DNA of 64,000 nucleotides from Chloroflexi bacterium CFX4 (lineage in GTDB: Bacteria > Chloroflexota > Anaerolineae > Aggregatilineales > UBA2796): positions 124,001-188,000 of the forward strand of contig QWHC01000005.1 in NCBI GenBank assembly GCA_021404685.1, written 5' to 3'. A model generated the notes under the pieces. It saw only the letters and a list, made by a program, of their open reading frames with translations. It had not been told where the DNA came from and searched no databases. A program made the translations under genes and the position numbers. This document shows, piece after piece, positions 36,333 through 44,429 of the stretch. The first letter of the stretch is position 1, and each line of letters begins with the position of its first letter.

Positions 36333-37067
36333 TTACGGCATGGTTAAACCGAACGCGCTGAGCATGAGGTGCATTTGCACCGTGTAGTACTGCGCGCTAT
36401 CGCCCACGATAGGCTGCAAGTGATTGAACAGTTCCAGCATGATGATCCCGTGTAGTTGTGACCAACCAACCACACCTAAGTAAAGCGCTAACGGCGAGAC
36501 AGTGTAGCCATCCTGTTGAATGCGCGCCTCTAGGCGCTCACGCATGGACGGCGGAATTTCGGCATAGGGTGCGCGTGGTGTGTAGTGTGTGCTGTGCAAG
36601 CATTCTTCGATCAAACCGATAATGACAACAAAGCCGCGAATGACAGCCGGCACGGTCAGCTCAGGCGGCGCATGGTAATCAGGAATGGGATTGCCATAAA
36701 TCAACTGAAAATCAATGGGGTGCGCCACTGCCCAAGCACGGTACGTCTCTAGCACGGCTATCAGGCGCTGAACGGCATTGCCCTGCGCTGTGTGGTGCGC
36801 CTGTTCTAAGGCATCGCCCAGCGCATTGAAGCTATCGAGGATCAGCGCTGTGATGAGCGCATCACGGCTCTCGAAATAGCGGTAGATCGCCGCTGCGCTC
36901 ATCCGCATGTGTGCGGCAATGCCGCGCAGCGAAACAGCCGCCGTGCCGCCTGCTGCCATTTGTTGGTGTGCGGCTGCCTTGATCGCCTGATAGGTTTCCT
37001 CGCGCCGCACATCGCGCCGCGTCTTGGAAGAGTCCACAGCTCTGAATACCTTTCTTTTTGTAAACAT
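36333..37067 (-). CDS. TetR/AcrR-family transcriptional regulator
   Basis: The 244-residue protein has a typical N-terminal TetR helix-turn-helix (about 25-70): TYQAIKAAAHQQM, LRGIAAHMRMSAAAIYRYFESRDALI. The C-terminal ligand domain belongs to the WHG/TetR_C_13 type. It is the first gene of a minus-strand pair with the SDR protein, which is a likely target. A strong promoter with flanking GTTAAC half-sites lies immediately upstream, so autorepression is likely. A GTG one codon earlier is an alternative start. Confidence 0.9.
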   Translation of the reverse strand: MFTKRKVFRAVDSSKTRRDVRREETYQAIKAAAHQQMAAGGTAAVSLRGIAAHMRMSAAAIYRYFESRDALITALILDSFNALGDALEQAHHTAQGNAVQRLIAVLETYRAWAVAHPIDFQLIYGNPIPDYHAPPELTVPAVIRGFVVIIGLIEECLHSTHYTPRAPYAEIPPSMRERLEARIQQDGYTVSPLALYLGVVGWSQLHGIIMLELFNHLQPIVGDSAQYYTVQMHLMLSAFGLTMP

Positions 37068-37086
37068 CACTTGCTTTGTGAATGAT

Positions 37087-37108
37087 GTTAACAGTTTACA
37101 CCGTTAAC
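37087..37108. promoter_or_regulatory. Operator candidate GTTAAC-N10-GTTAAC
   Basis: Two perfect GTTAAC palindromes (37087-37092, 37103-37108) bracket the -10 element of the TetR gene. The spacing fits a TetR dimer or a pair of dimers blocking RNA polymerase. Confidence 0.6.
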
Positions 37109-37122
37109 TAAATTTCTGTCAA
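37093..37122 (-). promoter_or_regulatory. Sigma-70 promoter of the TetR gene
   Basis: On the minus strand a perfect TTGACA (37122-37117) and TAAACT (37098-37093) are 18 bp apart. The predicted start is near 37086, about 20 nt before the regulator start codon. Confidence 0.8.
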
Positions 37123-37207
37123 GTGGCAATTGTGCAAGATGTGGTGAAGGCCAAGGTGATGGTTTGTTTCGGGCAGCCGCTACCCGCTGATTCTCTTTCA
37201 CTGTGCG

Positions 37208-37236
37208 CGGGGAAAGGGTTAGGAATAGGGTCGGCG
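37208..37236. repeat. Dispersed intergenic repeat copy C
   Basis: The string beginning GCGGGGAAAGGGTTAGG resembles the right half and flank of the palindrome at 6612-6645. The left arm is degenerate here (CTCTTTCACTGTGC). Probably a decayed member of the same repeat family. Confidence 0.4.
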
Positions 37237-37319
37237 AGGTAATTCGCACACTCCACCACGCCGTCGTGTGCTGTTCGGAATTTTTACCAAAGCGCCTAGC
37301 AAGCGTAGGGTAACAATAT

Positions 37320-37348
37320 TTGACGCACCTTGCCGCATGGTCTAGACT
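37320..37348 (+). promoter_or_regulatory. Sigma-70 promoter of the stalked lipoprotein gene
   Basis: TTGACG (37320-37325) and TAGACT (37343-37348) are separated by 17 bp. Transcription would start near 37355, 36 nt before the ATG at 37391. Confidence 0.65.
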
Positions 37349-37390
37349 GTTTGGGTAGGAAACGAACTTTTGCAAAAGGATTTTCGGGAC

Positions 37391-40240
37391 ATGCCACACC
37401 GCATACGTACCTTTTCTATGCGCGTTGTCCTCGTGCCGCTGATGCTCAGCTTGGCGGCGCTGGCGTGCAATCTCTCGCCTTCTGAACCACAGGCAACTGC
37501 CACCTCAGCGGTGACGCAGACCAGCGTTGCGCTGAGCGATGTGCCAGAGGTGGAGATTCTTGCGCCGGCTGATAACAGCGAGGTCGTCGTGCAAACTGCC
37601 GTCCAGATTGCTGTGCGCGCCATTGACCGCACGGGCGTGACTCGCGTCGAGATGCGCGTGAATGGCTTGCCGATAGACGCCATTGCTGCGCCTGATCCTG
37701 CCGGTGTTTCGCCGCTGGAGAGCCTGCTTTCATGGACGCCTGTAACGCTTGGGCAGAACATCGTGGAAGTAGTTGCCTTTCGCGGCAACACACGCGGCAA
37801 TCCCAAGCGCATCACGCTGATCGTGCGCCAGAACGTTTCACAGATTACTGTGCCTGCCGTCACCGCGCTGCCGCCGAACGTCACCCAAACCGTTGACCCA
37901 AGCTGCCGTGCGCGTGTTAACGTGAACGGACTCAACCTCCGCAATGGACCTGGCACCAACTACCCAAGTTTTGCTAACCTTGCGCTTGGTGCAGAACTGC
38001 CCATCATTGGCACGAACTTTGAGCGTTCGTGGTTTCAAGTGGTGGCGGCTGGCTCCGTAGGTTGGGTGAGCGCCAGCTTTGTGACGCAGCTTGGCGTGTG
38101 CAGCACGGTTGGCGTCGTGCCGATTCCGCCCTCACCGACCGTCCTACCCGGCACGCAAATTGTCATCCAGCCAACTTTTACACCCTTCCCGACGCTGTTC
38201 TTCCCAACCCAAACCAGCACTGTGCCAGTCATCGTGCTGCCAACCCTGACGCCTTCCCAAGTTGTGCCACCGACGCAAGGGCAGGTCACCATCGGTCAAC
38301 TGACCTCGACTGCCATCTTTGCGACGCAAACGGCGCTTGCCTTCTCACCAACGCCGCCACCTAGCCCAACACCATCGTTCACGCCACCGCCCGGCGTCAC
38401 CTTACCGACGGAAACACCCTCCGCCACACCGACCATCACGCCAACGCCGCTGCTGCCTGAGTTGGTCATCAGCCGTGCAGAGGCTGACCGCACAACCGTC
38501 GTGCTAGACCCTGTGACGCGCGTTGGACAGTTGGTTGTTTCAGCCATCGTCCGTAATGAAGGCGCTTCACCCGCACCGATCTTTCTCGTCTCGGTGCGGC
38601 AGCCGAATGGTGTTGTCGTCACGCAGCCGGTGGTCAACATCCTAGCACCGGGACAAGAAGAAATGCTGCGCTTTGATATTGCCTTCAGTTTGGAAGGCGC
38701 ACAGCAGCTCACCATTATCGCCGATAGCAGCAACCTCGTCACCGAATACGACGAGACAAACAACGTCGCCTTCTTGGATATCACAGGTGTTGTAGCAACC
38801 GTTCCCGGCGCAACCGCGACGGAAACGCCAACCATTACGCCTACACCAACCGAGACTCCAACGCCAATTCCAACGGCGACTTTCACACCTGAGCCGATCC
38901 TGCCGACGGAAACACCCACCGAGCTACCTTCGGCAACCGTTGAGATCGTTATTCCTACGGCAACAGCAACGGCTGATGTGGTGATTATCATCCCAACCGA
39001 GACGCCGACCAACACGCCGGAAATCTCGCTGCCGCCAACGGAAACGCCGACGGCAACGGCTGACGTGGTGATCATCCTCCCAACCGAGACGCCAACCAAC
39101 ACGCCGGAAATCGCGCTGTCATCAACAGAAACGCCGACGGCAACCGCGACGGCTGACGTGGTGATCGTCCTTCCAACCGAGACGCCAACCAACACACCGG
39201 AAATCTCGCTGCCACCAACGGAAACACCCACCAATACACCTGAGCCTGTTGTGATTCTGCCGACGGAGACGCCGACAGACATCCCAACCTTTACGCCAGA
39301 GCCAACGGCAACCGAAACGCCGACGCCAGAGCCAACACCTACGGACATTCCGACGGCAACGCCAGAGCCAACGGCAACCGAAACGCCGACGCCTGAGCCA
39401 ACCCCTACGGATATTCCGACGGCAACGCCAGAGCCAACGGCAACCGAGACGCCGACACCAGAGCCGACGCCTACCGAAATCCCGACTGAGGTGCCGACCG
39501 AAACACCCCTGCCAGAGCCGACGCCCGTCCCAGTCATTGATCTGGCTGGTGTGCCGCTGCTGCCCAACTTTAATGACCGTGCGCTGCTCGGCAACATCAT
39601 GCAGATTGCACAGACGGGCAAGACACTTAATCCGAACGTCCCGCGCAATGCGAACGACTTTGCCATCTACGGCGATAACAGCCTGTTAGGTGCTGGCGCG
39701 CTTGGCTCACCAACGCTCAACCTTGCTGATTTCGCCGCTGAATTGCAGCCTGCGGTAGACCGCTTTGCAGAAGCGTTCCCGAACATCTCGCCGCGCTTTG
39801 GCGCTTGCCAAGGTCGCCCGTCGTGGGACTGCGCCGCTGAGCAGAATGTGAGCATCGTCTTTTATGGTGCAGGGCAGCAAGCGCTCAACTTCGGCGTGCC
39901 GCTGGAACAGTTCACGGCTGAGCTGAACAACGCGGTTGATCAGTTTGCCGCACGCGGCATTGTGCCGGTGCTGCTCACGCTGCCAGGTCCGATAGGCGAC
40001 CTGAACGTGGCACAGTACAACACAGCTATCTACAGCGTGGCGCAGACAAGGAATGTGCCGCTGCTCAACCTATATCAGCTTGGCGCTCTGAATCCAAGCC
40101 TGATCAGCGGTGCAAACTTCACTGCCGCGCCCGACTCCGCCGACTTCACTGCACCAAACCCTGATCAGTATGGCACGGTGGCGGCAAATATTGCCCTGCT
40201 GCGCGTGCTGAGTGCGTTAAGTGGCGCAATCGTGCCGTAA
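37391..40240 (+). CDS. Stalked lipoprotein: Ig-like, SH3, CARDB, Thr/Pro repeats, degenerate SGNH domain
   Basis: The 949-residue protein has a lipobox at LAALAC (Cys26). It then has a bacterial Ig-like domain (about 51-146), an SH3 domain (about 171-234, NLRNGPGTNYPSF) and a Thr/Pro linker. A CARDB-like adhesion domain (about 355-462) ends in SNLVTEYDETNNVAFLDI. About 240 residues of Thr/Pro/Glu repeats follow. The C-terminal SGNH-like domain (about 715-949) aligns with that of the 391-residue protein at 32959. Its block I reads YGDNSL and the D-x-x-H segment is absent (AADFTAPNP-type join), so it should be non-catalytic. It is a surface-displayed binding protein by inference. A weak AAAGGA precedes the ATG at 37391. 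Confidence 0.88.
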   Translation: MPHRIRTFSMRVVLVPLMLSLAALACNLSPSEPQATATSAVTQTSVALSDVPEVEILAPADNSEVVVQTAVQIAVRAIDRTGVTRVEMRVNGLPIDAIAAPDPAGVSPLESLLSWTPVTLGQNIVEVVAFRGNTRGNPKRITLIVRQNVSQITVPAVTALPPNVTQTVDPSCRARVNVNGLNLRNGPGTNYPSFANLALGAELPIIGTNFERSWFQVVAAGSVGWVSASFVTQLGVCSTVGVVPIPPSPTVLPGTQIVIQPTFTPFPTLFFPTQTSTVPVIVLPTLTPSQVVPPTQGQVTIGQLTSTAIFATQTALAFSPTPPPSPTPSFTPPPGVTLPTETPSATPTITPTPLLPELVISRAEADRTTVVLDPVTRVGQLVVSAIVRNEGASPAPIFLVSVRQPNGVVVTQPVVNILAPGQEEMLRFDIAFSLEGAQQLTIIADSSNLVTEYDETNNVAFLDITGVVATVPGATATETPTITPTPTETPTPIPTATFTPEPILPTETPTELPSATVEIVIPTATATADVVIIIPTETPTNTPEISLPPTETPTATADVVIILPTETPTNTPEIALSSTETPTATATADVVIVLPTETPTNTPEISLPPTETPTNTPEPVVILPTETPTDIPTFTPEPTATETPTPEPTPTDIPTATPEPTATETPTPEPTPTDIPTATPEPTATETPTPEPTPTEIPTEVPTETPLPEPTPVPVIDLAGVPLLPNFNDRALLGNIMQIAQTGKTLNPNVPRNANDFAIYGDNSLLGAGALGSPTLNLADFAAELQPAVDRFAEAFPNISPRFGACQGRPSWDCAAEQNVSIVFYGAGQQALNFGVPLEQFTAELNNAVDQFAARGIVPVLLTLPGPIGDLNVAQYNTAIYSVAQTRNVPLLNLYQLGALNPSLISGANFTAAPDSADFTAPNPDQYGTVAANIALLRVLSALSGAIVP
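38826..39510 (+). repeat. In-frame tandem repeats coding for a Thr/Pro/Glu stalk
   Basis: Within the lipoprotein gene, three units of about 29-31 codons (each containing TADVVI and PTETPTNTPEI, about 38966-39240) are followed by three 66-bp units. These begin at 39293, 39359 and 39425 and encode a 22-residue repeat starting TPEPTATETP. Slippage could change stalk length. Confidence 0.85.
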
Positions 40241-40259
40241 GGCGCGCAAGACTCACACG

Positions 40260-40292
40260 AACGGGCGGTTTTCATACCGCCCGTTTCGTTTC
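40260..40292 (+). terminator. Rho-independent terminator of the stalked lipoprotein gene
   Basis: AACGGGCGGT (40260-40269) pairs fully with ACCGCCCGTT (40276-40285) around TTTCAT, followed by TCGTTTCT. It lies 20 nt past the stop and faces the convergent GNAT gene. Confidence 0.8.
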
Positions 40293-40318
40293 TGTCCTTC
40301 GGTTGCACCGAATGTTAT

Positions 40319-40873
40319 TCAGTCAGGCTGCCAGTCAGCGCGCAGAATGGCATACATCAGCGCAGTGATGTAGCGCTCACCCTTGCGGTAATAATCGCGC
40401 AGTGTGCCTTCATAGCGCATTCCTGCTTTCTGCATAACGCGCCCAGAAGCAGGGTTAAAATCAAAATGGCTGGCATAGATACGGTTCAAGCCAAGCCGCT
40501 CAAAGCCGTAGGCAATCACGGCGCGCACTGCCTCAGTCGTGTAACCCTGTCCCCAGAACGGCAGACCGATCCAATAGCCTATTTCGCCCTTATCGTGAGC
40601 GCGCTCATGCCCAAAGGTAAGCCCTGTGCCGCCCATAAATGCGCCGTCTTCGCGCCGTGTGATGGCAAAGCTGACCATGATCCCTTCATCGTAGGCAGTT
40701 TGGCGCGTGCTGAGCCAGTTGTGAGCATCTTGCGGTGTGTAGGGATATGGCACAACCAGCATGGTGTCGCTCACCTCACGCACGCCGATCAATGTCATAA
40801 GTGCTTGTGAATCTTCCATCTGGAAAGGGCGTAGCACCAACCGCGCCGTGCTGAGAGTTGGCTGTTCGGGCAT
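40319..40873 (-). CDS. GNAT acetyltransferase, RimJ/RimL-like
   Basis: The 184-residue protein opens with the RimJ-type TARLVLRPFQMEDSQAL. It has the acetyl-CoA binding region GEIGYWIGLPFWGQGYTTEAVRAV (about 95-118) and the late block NPASGRVMQKAGMRYEG. Such enzymes acetylate N-terminal amines of proteins or small amines; the substrate is not evident. It starts 62 nt after the nitrilase-like gene, with a strong terminator between them, so it is probably transcribed separately from its own promoter or by read-through. Confidence 0.9.
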   Translation of the reverse strand: MPEQPTLSTARLVLRPFQMEDSQALMTLIGVREVSDTMLVVPYPYTPQDAHNWLSTRQTAYDEGIMVSFAITRREDGAFMGGTGLTFGHERAHDKGEIGYWIGLPFWGQGYTTEAVRAVIAYGFERLGLNRIYASHFDFNPASGRVMQKAGMRYEGTLRDYYRKGERYITALMYAILRADWQPD

Positions 40874-40894
40874 CGCGGATAGTCCTTCGTGTGC

Positions 40895-40926
40895 AAAAAC
40901 AGAGCGCAGTATCTTGCTGCGCTCTG
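40895..40926 (-). terminator. Rho-independent terminator of the nitrilase-like gene
   Basis: On the minus strand, CAGAGCGCAG and CTGCGCTCTG (40926-40917 and 40909-40900) form a perfect 10-bp stem with a 7-nt loop, followed by TTTTT (40899-40895). It begins 10 nt after the nitrilase-like stop codon. Confidence 0.9.
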
Positions 40927-40935
40927 GAACAAAGC

Positions 40936-42135
40936 CTAGTAACGTTTTGCAATCATGCGGTAGGCAATTGGTTGGCGCGATTGCAAGGTCTGAAATTCTT
41001 CACGGTAGCGGCGCACTTCATCCAGATCAATGCGTGCGATGCAGTAGCCTTCTTGCGGCTCAGCAGGCTTGGGTGGTTCGGGCTTGCGGGTGCTGCTGGC
41101 AGGCACATCCGTCGTGGCAGCCGCTTTGGGCGTCTCGGTTGGTTTGGCTGGCTCAACAATCGCCTTGGCAGCTTCAGGCACTGCGGGCTTCGCAGAATCA
41201 GGCTCAGCGGCTTTTTCCGCGCCATTAGCGGCAACTGCCACTGGCTCAGCCACTTTTTCGGCAGCCTTCTCCAACGCCTCGATCTTCTTGGCAGCTTCAA
41301 GGGCAGCCGCCTGAGCAGCGGCAAGTGCTTCCTGCGCCGCCTTTGATTCCTTCAGTTCTTTGGCGCGCAGTGCTTGCACCTGCTCCAGTTCTTTGATGAG
41401 CGACTCTTGCTCGCGCTGCATCTCACGGATCAGATCAGCCTCCACAGAGAGCGAGGCGTAAACCTTGCCACGCGGACCGATGATCATGCTCTCACCGCCG
41501 AACTTCAGCGTCACATCTTCACCAATGCGGTTGACGGCTGCCACAAAAAGGGCGTTCTCAAAAGCACGCGCACGCACGTAGGTGCGCCATTCATCAATGT
41601 GCTGCTGCTCCCAACTGCCTAAACAGCACAGCAGATCGGCGCCTTCCAGCGCCATGACACGCGCCACTTCGGGAAACGCCAAATCCCAGCCGATCAGCAA
41701 GCCGAGCCTGCCAATCTCGCCCGTATCAAAGACGGGCATTTTGAAGCCTTCCCGAAAGGCCATGCGCTCTTCGCCACGCAAATGCACTTTGTGGTAGACG
41801 CCCAGCAAATCGCCGCTCGGACCGAGCAGCACGGCGCTGTTGTAGAGGATGCTCTCGACCTTCTCTTTGGTTGGCATTCCAAAGGCAAGGTAAACGCCCG
41901 CGTCGGCAGCGCGCTGCGCCAGCAAGTTCACAGCCGCGCCCGGCACGCGCTGCGCCAACTCGGTGAACTGCACACCTAGCTCATAGCCACTGATCGCCAA
42001 CTCAGGGAAAACGATCAAATCTACCTTTTGTTCACTGACGATGTCTGAGACGAAATCGGACATTTTCACAAGGTTATTGCCAACGTTGCCCAATTCTGGC
42101 TTCATCTGGACAGTGGCAACTGTGATTTCACGCAT
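40936..42135 (-). CDS. Nitrilase-fold protein lacking the catalytic Cys, with internal coiled insertion
   Basis: The 399-residue protein is a carbon-nitrogen hydrolase fold. Glu45 (VFPELAISGY) and Lys116 (YHKVHLRGEER) of the Glu-Lys-Cys triad are in place. The third site, normally ICYD..FPE, reads LLIGWDLAFPE, with Gly149 in place of Cys. After the strand near 230, an insertion of about 125 residues (about 235-361) holds a Glu/Lys/Ala coiled-coil-like stretch and an Ala/Pro/Lys-rich tail. The fold's usual last strand and helix (GYCIARIDLDEVRRYREEF) then resume. It is probably a non-enzymatic or partner-binding derivative. A strong terminator follows. No obvious operon partner. Confidence 0.88.
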   Translation of the reverse strand: MREITVATVQMKPELGNVGNNLVKMSDFVSDIVSEQKVDLIVFPELAISGYELGVQFTELAQRVPGAAVNLLAQRAADAGVYLAFGMPTKEKVESILYNSAVLLGPSGDLLGVYHKVHLRGEERMAFREGFKMPVFDTGEIGRLGLLIGWDLAFPEVARVMALEGADLLCCLGSWEQQHIDEWRTYVRARAFENALFVAAVNRIGEDVTLKFGGESMIIGPRGKVYASLSVEADLIREMQREQESLIKELEQVQALRAKELKESKAAQEALAAAQAAALEAAKKIEALEKAAEKVAEPVAVAANGAEKAAEPDSAKPAVPEAAKAIVEPAKPTETPKAAATTDVPASSTRKPEPPKPAEPQEGYCIARIDLDEVRRYREEFQTLQSRQPIAYRMIAKRY

Positions 42136-42353
42136 TTAACACCTCTATGCGATCAGGCATGGCGGAATTTTTCCGTGAACAAAACGGCGGCTGCTAACCG
42201 AACGTCTGTTCATGAGTGCTTAGTTTTACCACATTTTAGCGCGTCGGGCAAGGCTTGAAGCGCTATGAGCGTGGTGAATTATGTGGCGAGGATTCGCGGA
42301 GCAGACAAGTCGGATGGCTGTGGTAAAATCGTGCCTGCTGTGTTCGCCATACC

Positions 42354-43073
42354 TCACACATCGTTACAAAAGCGTTTGAATTCACAAGCAATGCACTTAT
42401 TCGTGTTTTCGGGCGGTGGCGGCATATACTCTGTCAGGTGAATCCGATCAATATCGGTGATGACTGCTAAGACTTCGCTGCGAAGCGCTGTTGTGATTTC
42501 CACCATCGCATAGCGTTTGCCCTTCAGCAGGTAGACATAGCCGCGCTTGGCTGGCAGTCCGAAGGTTTCTTCCGCCAGCATGCCGTAAGCAGCGATTTGG
42601 ATGATGTGATTATCGCTCAGCCAAGCCGACATTTTATAATCCACCGGGATGACTTCATCAGGCATGAACACCAGTTCATCCACCATGCCCACCAAGCCAA
42701 GCGCCGCTGAATGTAGGCGCACGTCAAATTGGCGCGTGCCTTCGGGAACTTGGTAAGCAGCCAATGTGCGCCGTGCAGCGCGGTATTTCTCTTGGGTATG
42801 CAGTGCTGCGCCTGCTTCCATTTTATAGGTGGTTGGGCGCACGCCCGGCGTGCAAGTTTCATAATAGACCACACGCGGGCAATAGGTGTATTGCTTCAAT
42901 AGTGTGATGGTCAGTGCGTCAGCCAGTTCAGCACGTTCGATCATCTCATCTAGCGCCGCGCCTTCCAACGTTTCTGTGGAAGGTTCATCAGAATCAGGTG
43001 TGGGCAGTGCCTCGAAAGCATCGGAATCTGTTGGATCATCGGGTTCAATCGGCGGTAAGTGCATCACGCTCAC
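42354..43073 (-). CDS. cas4: CRISPR-associated nuclease Cas4
   Basis: This RecB-type nuclease processes prespacers with Cas1-Cas2. The 239-residue protein has the iron-sulfur Cys set Cys65 (YTYCPR) and Cys227/230/236 (CIACEFKRFC). The nuclease residues include His91, Asp132 (GMVDEL), Asp145-Lys147 (VDYK) and QIAAY. An acidic low-complexity N-terminal tail (about 1-50) is extra. I chose GTG 43073 because AGGAGG sits 7 nt before it, inside the end of cas2; an ATG at 43064 is possible. It is the last gene of the cas operon, whereas most I-B loci place cas4 before cas1. Confidence 0.95.
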   Translation of the reverse strand: MSVMHLPPIEPDDPTDSDAFEALPTPDSDEPSTETLEGAALDEMIERAELADALTITLLKQYTYCPRVVYYETCTPGVRPTTYKMEAGAALHTQEKYRAARRTLAAYQVPEGTRQFDVRLHSAALGLVGMVDELVFMPDEVIPVDYKMSAWLSDNHIIQIAAYGMLAEETFGLPAKRGYVYLLKGKRYAMVEITTALRSEVLAVITDIDRIHLTEYMPPPPENTNKCIACEFKRFCNDV

Positions 43074-43332
43074 TGTAATCCTCCTCAGTCACTGTCTCCA
43101 CAATCAAGCGGCGCATCCAAGCCTTTTGGTCAATTGGATACAAGTGAATTTTGCCGGGCGATTGATCGAGGATATGCTCAATTTTGAGCATCAATTCCTC
43201 TTGGTGTGTGCGGCTGAGCTGCCCAACAAAGGCACTGTACTGCACACGATCCAGACCATAATCAAGGCACGTATCGGCGATTTTCGTCCGCCGCCGATCA
43301 TCGGTAATATCGTAGATGAGCAGAATTCGCAT
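43045..43332 (-). CDS. cas2: CRISPR-associated endonuclease Cas2
   Basis: The 95-residue protein has a ferredoxin-like fold beginning MRILLIYDITDDRRR with catalytic-site Asp8, and the middle strand RVQYSAFVGQL. It forms the central dimer of the Cas1-Cas2 integrase. It starts 15 nt after cas1 and its last 29 bases overlap cas4, which implies coupled translation. Confidence 0.96.
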   Translation of the reverse strand: MRILLIYDITDDRRRTKIADTCLDYGLDRVQYSAFVGQLSRTHQEELMLKIEHILDQSPGKIHLYPIDQKAWMRRLIVETVTEEDYSERDALTAD

Positions 43333-43347
43333 CAGGGCAATCCTCTG

Positions 43348-44373
43348 CTACCAGACGGCACGGTAGGGCAGATAGGTTTCCTGCTCACCGCGCAGATGAG
43401 CAGCCAATTTGCGCGCCTGCCGTTGGATGATCAGTTCAATCGGAAAGCGTTCACCTTCGTAGCGCACAGTTGCCGTCAGGTGGAGTTTGATTTTTTCAGC
43501 AAAAGCGCGGCGCACCTCATCCTCTAGCCGCCCTTCTTCGGTCATCTTGATTGTAAAGCGGCGCGTGGCAAGCCCTACCACAAGGCGATCCACTGCCACA
43601 CTGCGAAATTCTTCCATCAGATCAAGCGTTAAGGAAGGTTTGCCCGGTCGATCCGCATGAAGAAAGCCTGCAAATGGATCAAGCCCGGCAAAAACTAAGG
43701 CACGCTCTACCTGCTTACGCAGCATTCCATAGCCATAGTTCAGTAGGCTGTTGATCGGATCAGTTGCGCCGCGTTTTTCTCGCACCGTCCAGCCGTAGTC
43801 ATCAGGCACAACCAGCCGCAGCATCTCCCAATAGTGTGTGGCTGCCAGCCCTTCATAGCCCATCAGGGCATCCCGAATTTCCTCAAGCGCTATGCCTTGC
43901 AGTGACTCTAAGTGGCGTGCCTGCTGGCTGACTTCAAGGGCGGCAGCTTGCAGGCGCTCATAGATTTCAGGCTCACTGTCCTTGCGCGATTTGGCAATGT
44001 ATTTGAGTGTGGCAGCCTGATTGTTGATCTTGGCAGCCGCAATGGCAAGGCTGATGTGCGCGCCACGCCCGTCTTCATAGGCAGTGAGTTGCGCACGGCG
44101 TGTAAGCACTGTGCCGCCTAAGCCCGCAGCGTAGAGTGACGCATAATGGTTACCCAGCCGATCTACAAAAAAGATGGGAATGCCGCGTTGGCAGCAAGCC
44201 TCAATGGCATCGGCGGAGATGCTGATACCCTTCGATGCAACAATCACGCTTTTGAGGTGCATCAGCGGTGCTTGCACCAACATCTGGTTTGCCTTGATCA
44301 ATTGCAGCCGTTCGCTGTGCTTGCTAATGTGTGATCCATATGTATCCGCGTACAACTCTGAAACAATTGCCAT
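43348..44373 (-). CDS. cas1: CRISPR-associated integrase Cas1
   Basis: The 341-residue protein has an N-terminal beta-domain (VIVASKGISISADAIEACCQRGIPIFF) and the alpha-helical catalytic domain. Metal ligands Glu174 (GYEGLAATHYW), His239 (GFLHADRPGKPSL) and Glu254 (DLMEEFR) are present. It inserts new spacers with Cas2 and Cas4. The ATG at 44373 is chosen because TAGGGATT is placed for ribosome binding and the beta-domain starts soon after. A GTG start at 44433 would overlap cas6 and add 20 unrelated residues. Confidence 0.95.
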   Translation of the reverse strand: MAIVSELYADTYGSHISKHSERLQLIKANQMLVQAPLMHLKSVIVASKGISISADAIEACCQRGIPIFFVDRLGNHYASLYAAGLGGTVLTRRAQLTAYEDGRGAHISLAIAAAKINNQAATLKYIAKSRKDSEPEIYERLQAAALEVSQQARHLESLQGIALEEIRDALMGYEGLAATHYWEMLRLVVPDDYGWTVREKRGATDPINSLLNYGYGMLRKQVERALVFAGLDPFAGFLHADRPGKPSLTLDLMEEFRSVAVDRLVVGLATRRFTIKMTEEGRLEDEVRRAFAEKIKLHLTATVRYEGERFPIELIIQRQARKLAAHLRGEQETYLPYRAVW

Positions 44374-44429
44374 CTCAATCCCTACCTCTCCAAGCAACCA
44401 GAATTCGATCAAGCAGCCATGCCGCAGGC

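Larger units (their letters stand above)
37071..37390. other. Intergenic region, 320 bp, divergent promoters
   Basis: No credible gene lies here. It holds the minus-strand TetR promoter with its GTTAAC half-sites near the left end, a copy of the dispersed repeat near 37208-37236, and the plus-strand promoter of the stalked lipoprotein near the right end. A 103-codon minus-strand frame covers much of it, but it has no ribosome-binding site and an unlikely composition. Confidence 0.6.

Noticed and set aside
37088..37399. 103-codon minus-strand frame in the TetR/lipoprotein spacer
   Set aside because: It runs through the TetR promoter and operator and lacks a ribosome-binding site; composition is not protein-like.
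38296..39666. 456-codon minus-strand frame rich in GVSVG repeats
   Set aside because: It is the antisense shadow of the Thr/Pro repeats in the stalked lipoprotein; the repeat codons read back as Gly/Val/Ser. No ribosome-binding site or domain.
42319..42330. TGGTAAAATC as a plus-strand promoter
   Set aside because: No plus-strand gene follows; cas4 and its neighbours are on the minus strand.
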